Shown here piece after piece: positions 54,945-64,000 of a stretch of DNA of 64,000 nt. Source of the DNA: [Phialemoniopsis] sp. UDSM-2020 (Eukaryota > Ascomycota > Sordariomycetes > Thyridiales > Thyridiaceae); the NCBI GenBank assembly GCA_018873225.1, contig JAEILZ010000004.1:1426001-1490000 (forward strand), given 5' to 3'. Below the pieces are notes generated by a model. It did not search any database and had not been told where the DNA came from. It saw only the letters and a program-made list of their open reading frames with translations. Numbering within the stretch: position 1 is the stretch's first letter; every line of letters starts with the position of its first letter. The translations under genes were made by a program, and so were the position numbers.

Positions 54945-57071
54945 TCACACCTTGGACACCTCGTCTTTCTTCCCATCTGCGTCCGCCACGGGGGCAGAAG
55001 AGACCTTCTCATTCTCATCCGTATCCGTCCTCTCGGCAGAAGCAGCAGCAGAAGCAGCGCCCTCCTCGCCGTCCACCACCCCGGCCGTCTTGGCCGCCCC
55101 TTCCTCCCTCTCCTTGGCGTCCGCCGCCTTCTTAGCCGCGATCTGGTGCTTCTTGACGGTGCGCCACTCGAGCCCGAGCGCGCCAAAGATGACGACGCAA
55201 GCGACGGCGAGCCCGATGACAAACGTCATGCGCAGCGAGTCGTTGTACGCCTTGATGACCGGCACCCTCAGGCTCTCGGGCAGGTCGACGATGCTCGTGG
55301 CGCCCGCGTGCTGGATCTGGCCCGGGTCGCCGAACCCGGGGATCCGCGCGACGCGCTTGATGAGCTCGTTGCTCAGGACGTTCTGGCCCACAGACACAAA
55401 GACGGCGCCGCCGAGCAGCTGGGCGAAGAGCATCAGCGCCGTGCCGATGGGGACGTCGCGCTGCGGCAGGACGGTCTGGGCCGCGAGGTTGGGCGCCTGG
55501 AAGGAGGAGCCCAAACCCCAGCCGTAGAGGATCTGGTAGCCGATCCACTTGGGCGCCGGGGTGTCGACGTCAAAGGTCGTGATGAGGCCGGCGCCGACGG
55601 ACATGAGGCAGACGCCCCAGAGCATGAAGGGCGTGTAGTAGCCGATGCGCGAGACGAGGATGCCCGTCGTGATGGAGGCGATGACCATGGAGAGCACCAT
55701 GGGGAGGAGCCGGATGCCCGAGTCGACGGCCGAGACGCCCTTGATGGCCTGGAACCAGACGGGGACGAAGTAGACTGGACGAAGATACCGTGTTAGCGAG
55801 TTTGATTCTCTGCGCCGCGGGGATAGGAAGAGGTTTGAGTTGGTCTTTTACTTACCAAAGATCATCATCTGCGAACCGATGCAGAAGCTGGAGAAGAAAG
55901 CGCAGTAGATGCTCCTCTGCTTGAAGATGTGAGGAGGGACAGTGGCCGTTTTAGGGAGGACGACTTGGATCACCACAAAGGCGATGAGGAGCACCCCAGC
56001 CAAGACGAACAGAGCGATGATACGCCCGTTGTTCCACTAGACACATGTCAGTATATCAAAGCCACCGATAAGTTGAACGGGAGAAAGGGTTTACTTACGG
56101 GGTAGTTGACACCGCCCCACTGGAGCGCCAGGAGCAGGCAGACGACGCCGGGCACAAAGACGGTGGTGCCGGCGGCGTCGAGCTGCGAGAGCTTGGCCCT
56201 CGTGGGCTGCTTGGTCGTCTCGCGGTCCGGGATCTTGAGCAGGAAGAAGATGAAGGCCATGGCCACGCCGCCAAAGGGCAGGTTGATGTAGAAGCACCAG
56301 CGCCAGGTGACGTGCGAGGTGAAGGCGCCGCCGACGAGGGGCCCGATGATGGACGACAGGCCAAAGATGGCGCCGAAGAGGCCCTGCAGCATGGGACGCT
56401 TGTGGAGCGGCACGGCGAAGACGATGCAGACGATCTGGGTGTTCCATGGTTAGCTCTCTGCATGGAAAAGGGGGTAGGGGGTAGGACTGAGGGCTTACAC
56501 ATCCAGAAAAAATACCGGCTGCTCCCACACCGGCGATGGCACGGCCGATGATGAACGCAGTAGAGCTAGGTGCGGCACCACAGACGACCGAACCGACCTC
56601 GAATAGGACGATGGTGGTCAGGAAGGTGAACTTGACGCTGTAAAAGGTGTAGATCTTGCCGAAGAGCAGCTGGAAGGCGGCCGACGTGAGCATGTACGCG
56701 CTGCCGTACCAGCCGATGTCCGTGACCGACTTGAACTCGTCGGTGATTCGGGGGATGGCGGTTGAGATGATCAATCGATCCTAGGACCACGTTAGTCTTC
56801 GTGCTCCCGTCGCATCGGAACGGTACAAGGGAAAAGGGGTTAGGGGAAAGCATACCAGGGAGACGAGGAACATGCTGACGAAAACGGACACCAAGAGGAG
56901 GACGAGCTTGACGCCCTGAGGGTAGTCGTCTGGGTTCTCTGTGTCGTGATTTGGTGCTGGAGCTGTCGCGCCTTTCTCGAGTTCTGACGGCTCCGGAACG
57001 GAGGGCGGAGCCTCGCCGGCCTTGTCCACCGGGTCCGGGTCGGCGACCGCCTTGTCTCGTTTGAACAACAT
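54945..57071 (-). CDS. MFS multidrug transporter, DHA2 (14-spanner) type
   Basis: Five exons, 57071-56856, 56780-56499, 56434-56099, 56036-55856 and 55774-54945, give 614 residues. All introns are GT-AG and in frame. The hydrophilic N-terminus is acidic. The first helix joins to [16 protein letters not shown], the DHA2 signature, then [20 protein letters not shown]. Other blocks are [57 protein letters not shown] and, late in the protein, [20 protein letters not shown]. The C-terminus is charged and long ([15 protein letters not shown]). The family exports toxic compounds or amino acids across the plasma membrane by proton exchange. The start lies about 2 kb from the 3' end of the Zn2Cys6 gene on the same strand, so joint control is possible but not shown. 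Confidence 0.93.
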
Positions 57072-59051
57072 TCTTGCTGCTCCTTGACTAACTGTGCTGT
57101 GCCAACTAGTAACACAATGTCTCGTCGCTATATCCCAGCTATATGTCGAAGCCTACAAGAGGTGGCAATAGATGGCGCCAAGACGTGAGATCGATGCCTG
57201 TAAGACGATGTGCGATACACAGGGAGAGGGTGAATTTGATTGGCGGCTTGGATGTTTATTGACTTGAAGTACACAGTTCAATATAAGAGTGATCTCAATT
57301 CTGCCGGCACTCCGTTCGCGACGTACACGAAGGGGAGGGGGGAACAAAGGGCGAGATATTTATTTACATCATGGGAGACAGGAGGAGCCATAAAAAAAGA
57401 CAGAGAACAGACACCAGAATGTCCGTCATGTCACATTTGCTTCGCTAAACCCGTGCCGTATGGTCGTCGTCACCGCACACCCACGCGGTCCTTGCAACAC
57501 CATGCAAATCAGAAACAAGCGCTAATCACCGACCGAACAGCCTAGATTAAGGCAGAGAGTGGTGGTGGGCATTTCTGGTCGATGCCTCATGATAATCTAG
57601 GTAGTGCGGACCCTCTCGACGGCGGGTGGAGAGGTGTCGCTCAATCCACACCCCGAGTCGCGCCTAGAATGACCTGCCCTCCATCAGATCAAGGTGTAAT
57701 TCCACTGGTACGCCGTCTGATTGGTGCGCGAGGTGTGCTTGTATCGACATCGGGGGCGTGCCTTCGGGGCCCGCAGCGCCTGTTCGCGGGTGTCACCCCC
57801 AGGAAGCCAAAGCTTGTTCGGGTCGAGACGCCTGAATTTCGACCCGAGCAGTGTGGCTCTCGGGCCCGAGTTCATTACAGAGCTGCTCTCTCCACTGCCG
57901 ACATCACCAATGCTCCAGCCACAGGCCCTTAATCTCAGTCATTATTTGTCCGATGAGGCTCAATTCCTAGAATTTAGATACCGAAGAGTTTTTCGATGCC
58001 GAGCAAGTTTATCTGATCTTGTCCATTGCCCCGGGTAGGCTGCCCGGTGTCATGCACCGCGTCTTTCTTCCGGAGGCTCGTAACCTCGAGAGGCACACAT
58101 CCATGATGGCTGGCCCGTTCTTTCGGGTCTTTTGGTCTACTTTTGCCTGCTAACAACATAGGATGCTCATTGAATCTCTCCGTGCTTACATTCGTCAATT
58201 ACTGTGAAGAGTTTAGTGTACGATCTTGACCATGAAAGCCAAGTGACATCGCATCAATTCATTTTTACTGCTTTCCGCGGATAGAGCGATGGGGTTCATT
58301 AACCCTCGCTCATGTTTCGTAACAGCTCCAGCGTCATTTGATTGACATGCATTTAGCTTCCATGGTGCCCTGAGAGATCTTGTTACGTTGACTTCCGAAT
58401 TCTGCTTAGTGTACGAGCGACACTGCGAGATGCGAAGTGGGTGCAAGGGGAAATAAGCACTTCATACACGATGATTTGACGGGGCTCGCGGGGGGGACGT
58501 GTCAGTTGACGTATCCTCCCGTACGAGTCATTGACTCATCCGACGATCGACAGCAGGGATTTCTCTCGTGCATCAAAATAGCTGCAACATGTGCTTGTAT
58601 GGATGTGGATGTTGATTAATTATCTGGCGGGAGATTTATCGACCTCTTCAAACTCCTTGAATGTATGTCCTACGCCTTTCCGATCCATAAACACCCGGAA
58701 AGCCCCGACATTCGCAGGCTGGCTGGCCCCTTTCCAAAACACAAAGACCAATGATCGTCAAATCGTACACTGATGACGCCCTGCTTGCTCGCCCAACCCG
58801 CTCGCCTTTTGCACCGTGCTCGTAAATCAATCCGCCTTCTGTATCCCTTCTGTGAGAGTGGAGGATGACCATATAAACGAAAGACAGCATCAAACTCAGA
58901 ACCTGCTGATGGTAGCAAGCCACCAGACAACTGACGTATTGACATGAAGCCGAGGAAACCCCTTGAACGCCGCCCTGGAAATCGTGAGGCTGAGCTAAAT
59001 CGTACACTCGGTACCCCGATCACCCTTTGTCGTACACCGTGCCGGGCCATC
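57072..59051. other. 2 kb intergenic region between transporter and Zn2Cys6 gene
   Basis: No gene is recognised. It should carry the transporter promoter on the left and the regulator's 3' UTR on the right. A CTAGGTA element lies at 57597-57603. Confidence 0.45.
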
Positions 59052-61359
59052 TTACCATTCCGTCGATGGGCCCATCCCGAAGCCGCCGAACGCGGCCATG
59101 GCCGAGTTCGCGGGCACCATATTCCCCCACATGTCCCAGTCGATACTGTTGACATCGAGATAGCTGCCCAGAAGGTTGTCGAAGGCCTGGTCTTGCTGCG
59201 GCATCATGACCTGCTTGTCGCTTTCGATGTGCGTATTCGAAGTCGGTGCCGGCGTGGGCCCTGTCGACGGGGCCTCCGACTTGATCTCGTCCTGGGGGAT
59301 CAACTGCTGTAGTTTGAGAATACACCTGGGAATCTCAGGCTGACAGCCCGTGCGCTCTCGCAGCACCGCCTCTCGTTTCCGCCACGCCTTGAGCGTAAAG
59401 ATTGCGGTCTGGTAGTGGCCCTTGCGCGAGATATCGTAAAGCTCCGGGTACATGTCGAATGCTTGCGGGACAACCTCCCATGCCTTATCCACCAATTTAC
59501 CCTCCGTCCGGTAGTAGAGTTGTCCCACCACGTATTGAAAGAGATTTTGCTGGAAATGCAGTCTCGAAAACCAAGCAAACCCAAGGTCCTTGGTCCTGAA
59601 CTCCTGCTCTATGCCGTGTTCTATTGAAGCGACAGCGATCTTGAACGCGTTGTCGGTGGGGGTTTTGATCTCGTCGTTATACTGCTGTTCCTGGGGAGGC
59701 AGCAGCAGCAACTGGAGTTTCTCGATGACCTCATTCTTGATGTCGCTTGCCATCTCGTGCAGGGGTCCCGCAGCTGGGTCGCAGAACCTGTCAATAGTCT
59801 CGACAAGGATTTGGCCTAGTTCCCCGACCTTCTGGCGATATGTGTCGATATGTTCCTTGGTTGGCGCACCATCGACCCCCTTGAAGGCTTCGGCCGAGTA
59901 GCTCATGAGCATGATGGGCTCCATGCCTGGGACCTCGTTGAAGAAACGAGCAACCTTGTTGGTGATGAGGATTATGATCATCTCTGTCGGACCTTCCCTG
60001 TCCTGAATTGGCTCGGTGCCCATGGGGAACAGGTCGGCGTCGTTGACGTTCTTGGGCTCCTTGGTATCCCAGTGGCGCGGGAGTTGCGAGTAGTTCAGTC
60101 CCGACAGCATTGCGTACTTGGTGTCAAGCATGAGAATCTGCCACCAAACGCGGCGTCTCATTTCAGTCTCGAACGGCGTCAGACCCAAAGCCTCGCCGTC
60201 TCTGTGCAGGCCCATCTTCTGTGCGATCCTGATGACAACGCCGTTCAGGATCCAAGCGGCATGTGGATTATAGCGGTTTTGAAGAGAAATCTGAGTAAAA
60301 TTTAGATGAAACATATTCTAAGAAAGAGGATCAGAAATGCCCGGGATCCAGTCGGACCCAGAAATTGAGACGACTTACGAGATATATGACCAGCGATTGC
60401 AGTGTCTCGAGGGTGTGGTTTTTGAGGAAGCCAGAGCGACTTAACGTGATCCGCACTCCCGCTGAGAACTTCTGCAGCGCCACCTCTCTCGGGATGCCCA
60501 AGAGATTTTGGCATTCGTCAGGGGTCATGGAAACGGTCGCGAGAGCGTATATGGAGAAGAGCAAGGACTCGATTTCCTTGGGTAGCGTCTTGGAACCGGC
60601 AGTTGCTTCCACCAGATAGGGCTGTAGTGACGGCACGTGGATAACCTTGGTCAGAGGGTTGACGCGTTCGAGGAATATCTGCCACAACCGGAATATGTGT
60701 CCCGGAGCGGGCTGGTAATCGTCGAGGTCTACCGAAGGAAAGTCGCTCCCCATCAGAAGATCGCTGTTCTCATCTGCGGGAGTTGTGATGCTGTTATCCG
60801 GAGTCGCGTCGTCCATAGAGTAGTCCTCCTCGTCAACAATGTCGCGCATAGCTTTCAGCTCGTCGTAGACGGTCGTCAGCAGGAACGAGTCCATAAACTT
60901 GACGCCGGTCTCCTCTCGGACCAGCCGCCCCGCCGGCTTCCACTTCATCGGGGTTTCCCGCTCTGGGAATGCGTGGGACGGACTGCTCGTGCTGGAGCCA
61001 TCTTCGGGTTTTGCGGTCGCATACTCCTTGAGAAGCTCCTCACACCGTGCCAGCCGCTCCTGTAGATCCTGATTCGGTCTCCGACGCTTCCGGGCCGGAG
61101 CTGGGGTGCTAGGCGTGCAAGTGACTTTGGCCTGGTGTAATCACGGTTATCAAGTCGGCGGGGGTGCTACAATAGTAGAAGGGGAAACTGCCGAGAGGCG
61201 ACGCCCCTCTGGTCTACTTACCTTTAGACAGTTGGCGCAGGGAAAGGACCGATCGCATTTGATCTTGCGGTGCTGACAGAGGACACAAGCCAGAATGCGG
61301 GTCGGCTTGTGCGCCCCCGGCGGTGCCGGTTGTGTTGGGGAGGGAGCGATAGAAGACAT
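59052..61359 (-). CDS. Zn2Cys6 fungal transcription factor
   Basis: Three exons, 61359-61222, 61131-60379 and 60290-59052, give 709 residues. The binuclear cluster is complete only after splicing: Cys25-x2-Cys28-x6-Cys35-x5-Cys41-x2-Cys44-x6-Cys51, with the last cysteine on exon 2. A basic linker ([20 protein letters not shown]) and a coiled-coil-like dimerisation helix follow. The fungal-specific transcription factor domain is seen in [40 protein letters not shown] and [20 protein letters not shown]. The C-terminus is Pro/Thr/Gln-rich ([19 protein letters not shown]) and then Met/Gly-rich, suited to activation. The target genes are unknown; the neighbouring MFS transporter is a candidate by position only. 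Confidence 0.92.
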
Positions 61360-64000
61360 GGGTCAGAGTAGGAGGGCGAGAGGAGGATAGTAAGTCCAAG
61401 GAAAAGATGGGTATGGTTTGACTACCCCACGATATCCAGAGGTAGATGCATCTGCGCGCCGTTTGACGAGGCTGATGAGAGTGCGCGGTGGTGGGGGAGG
61501 GGAAGATTTGGACGGAGTTAAGTTTTGCGATATGCCGCCGTGTATGCACAAAGGGAAAGAAACCTCAGGAAGTCTTGGTAGATTCAAAAAAGTGCAAGGG
61601 CCGGATCAAGAGACCAAACAGATTCAGATCAATGGTGAAGCAGAAGAGTAATAATTATGAAGATGGTGACAAAAGGTGAGAGAGAAGTGTCACAATGACA
61701 TCGTCTCGTCCTTTTTGGTTTGTAGGGAAGTCGAGTCGTCGAGTCGGAAGTAAGTTTGCTGGGGGGTGTGGGAAGCGAATAAGTCCTGGTCCTGGTCCTG
61801 GTCTCAAGTTTGCTGGCGCTGCCTGTGACGGTGCCCACAGCTAAGGATTTAGCAGCTGACAGGAACGGCGGGACCGGGAAGTAGGGCGCGCGCACTCGCT
61901 TCACAGCGCAAAGTTCTTGTGTGTGTTGGTGGTGTGTGCTAGGTGCGAGTCGGGTGGAAAGTCGGATAGATTCTACTAACCGGCAAGCCTAAATCTCGCC
62001 GAGCTTCTGGACCAGCAAGGAAAAAAACTGACATGCGTCACGTCAAAACCGTTTATTTTCAACCAACAAGGTTAAGACCAAAACTCCGTTGCAAGATCTG
62101 GCGAGTAAGGACTACTTATAGTCTTGTCTAGTTTCTCCACCAAGAGAGCAACTTTTGAAGGGCCCTTTCCAGCCCCCGCGCGCGTATTCGTACCTATGTG
62201 TGTAAGTCGGATCGGATAGATAGCTAGTCAGGTTACAAAGGACACTTCAACAACAGATAAGTAGATATCCAAGACTTTCTTGCACCTTCTGCAACAGCCC
62301 TCAGGCCTCCCATCCAACCTGGCTCCTGCTGACGAAACCCTTGCCAGGGGGTGGGTTGTGGCGCCCCCAGCCTGCCAGCCTGCTAAACTCGAAACAGACG
62401 CTGGTTGACTCTCTTGACATGTTTCAAGTGGTTGGATCTGGGGACGCCATGGGCTTTTTAAATTACCATTATCTCAATGTGTCCTACCCAACACGCGGCC
62501 TCGTGTAGCTGAATTAGGCATCCATATATTGCACAGCACGCAGCTCATTCCGCCATGTGTTTGCGGTACTTTGTCACTATCTGGCCTACCCGTGTCTCGT
62601 TGCGATATTTCCTGTCGCGTGCTGTGTATCGGTATGTACGGCACACACCAGGCTCTAGCTACCACACACCACTCGGCACTTGGGACCATTTAGTTCCTCT
62701 GTCGACGACAAGTTCGCTAGTTACTTTCTTGACGGAGACATTTCTGGACTGCGCCAGCTTTGCTAATGACAAATGTGACGACCAAGAGGGAGGACCAAGT
62801 CGGAGCAACAGACGATCCTAGCATCAACCACCAGGCTTCTCTCCTATCACACAAGCGGCCGCGGCATCCGGGCTTCTCGGACGGACGACTTTTTAGTTAC
62901 ATCATTGCCAGCAAATATGGCCAAGATTCCTTCCCGCTCCGACTGGGGTGCGTGTGTTCTTTAATTGGCCGCCCAGAGGACCCATACGGATCGAAACGTA
63001 CCCGAGCCAGCGTCCTTTCGGCGGACATCAAGGCCCGAAAGGGGCGCGCCCGAGCGCCCATGCGGAGGGTGAACCACTTCATTCGGCGGAGTAGCGCCTC
63101 GTTGTACCTGAAATGTTATGCTCCAACGCAAATCCATCCGACCCAAGTGATTGATGCCATCCCGTCATGACCTGCAGCCACGTTTGCCCACACTTGGCCG
63201 TGACCATGGAACTCCGACCCCTCCGAATCCCGGGGGTGGAAAGAATTGACCAGAATACTTACTTATCTCACAGCGCTCTCCGTAGTGGAATTCGCCCCAA
63301 TCCACCAAATTCCGCCGTCCATTAAAAGGGTGGCCGTTTCGCCGCTGATTCAGCGGCTACCTAGGTACTTGTTTGCAGTGACCCCAGACAGTCCCGCCGC
63401 GAAATCTGTGTTTCCCCAGCCCGATATGACCTAACTTTTTAGAACAGCGCCTGGTGCTATTTGTTCATGCATGTGAACAGCTTGCAGCGTCCCACAACAG
63501 CATATCTCCAAAAGTCTCCGAACTACGCCCCCGCCAATGAGACCATCCCAAGTAATAACGACTAGACTGTACCCTAGCCCACCTCGTCCGGTATGACAAG
63601 TGTGCTTGCTAATTCGATGCTCGAGGCGTTCGGCAGGTGTGATCGTCTAGAACATTCGATTCCATGACAGTTGGTATCCGCCATCGAATGGAATGTGATA
63701 AGGAGTGCCGTGTTGAAGCTCATTGTGCAAGTCCTGGGCTGAATGCCGCTAACATACTTAATTGTAAGGCCGCGGAATCCGGCTGGGATTTAGATTTAAG
63801 GACATCAAGATCCTTCGGGGATGTTGATGATCAAATCATCTACTCTCGAACCTTCTCTGCACAGCGACTTCGGAGCAAGCAATTCCTCATGTACATGCAT
63901 TCGTGCAAGTGAAGTGTACGGCCCAAAGCGATGGAGTCGACTGTGTTATATGCCAACGCCAAAACCTATTCTCCGTAGCTAGACTAACAACGCACGGCAA
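61360..64000. other. 2.6 kb promoter and gene-free region to the window end
   Basis: No coding frame with family features appears in any of the frames I read. The left part must hold the regulator promoter and 5' UTR. A repeated TCCTGG motif is seen at 61786-61800. A perfect TACCTAGGTA palindrome occurs at 63358-63367. A gene may begin beyond 64000. Confidence 0.45.
63358..63367. promoter_or_regulatory. TACCTAGGTA palindrome
   Basis: A second perfect copy of the palindrome, in the gene-free right end of the window. No bound factor is known to me. Confidence 0.4.

Noticed and set aside
1..64000. CRISPR arrays, bacterial operons or prophage
   Set aside because: No regularly spaced repeats; all confident genes are eukaryotic, with introns.

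Overview
The window is nuclear DNA of a filamentous ascomycete (Pezizomycotina, most likely a Sordariomycete). This rests on the short GT-AG introns (about 45-130 nt) with CTAAC-type branch sites, the orthologues of conserved fungal housekeeping genes, a Zn2Cys6 regulator, a DHA2-type MFS transporter, a highly-reducing polyketide synthase fragment, and long gene-free intergenic stretches. The species assignment is inference. I found 23 protein genes and two tRNA genes. About half of the protein models needed splice joins, which I placed by donor, branch and acceptor signals plus reading-frame continuity.

Layout. 0-10 kb: a 5'-truncated CID/RS/proline-rich RNA-processing protein, a PP2A B56 regulatory subunit (minus strand), a 2.2 kb gene-free region, then a TFIIIC tau95 subunit. 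10-14 kb: an orphan fragment of a highly-reducing PKS (C-methyltransferase plus the region before ER), then 2.4 kb with no gene. 14-27 kb: a BCS1-like AAA ATPase, an asparaginase with ankyrin repeats, a Shg1 (COMPASS) domain protein with a long RS/RD tail, a small complex I-like membrane subunit, eIF2B delta, mitochondrial IF3, and IMP1 inner-membrane protease. 27-39 kb: VAC8, the AMPK gamma subunit SNF4, MFAP1 (spliceosome), POL12 (DNA polymerase alpha B subunit) and a Sec14-like lipid transfer protein.

39.4-41.6 kb holds the most unusual feature. Two tRNA-Lys(CUU) genes lie in inverted, divergent orientation around an AT-rich gene-free spacer. Each tRNA is interrupted in the D-loop, exactly between G18 and G19, by a 54-58 bp insert. 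The insert has the anatomy of a spliceosomal intron (GTAAGC donor, CTAAC branch site 12 nt from the 3' end, TAG acceptor) and does not sit at the normal 37/38 tRNA intron site. The 3' trailers of both genes are conserved and carry an exact complement of the tRNA 3' acceptor strand followed by a hairpin.

41.8-51 kb: TRS31 (TRAPP), a small acidic hypothetical protein, a PY-motif membrane protein, a 40-residue single-pass microprotein, an ACOT9-like thioesterase and two single-pass membrane proteins. 51-64 kb is gene-poor and holds only an MFS drug transporter and a Zn2Cys6 transcription factor on the same strand.

By function, several genes serve mitochondria (BCS1, IF3, IMP1, complex I-like subunit, ACOT9), RNA synthesis or processing (CID protein, TFIIIC, Shg1/RS, MFAP1) and signalling or trafficking (B56, SNF4, VAC8, TRS31, Sec14-like). 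Apart from the divergent IF3/IMP1 promoter and the transporter/regulator pair, nothing suggests a functional cluster.
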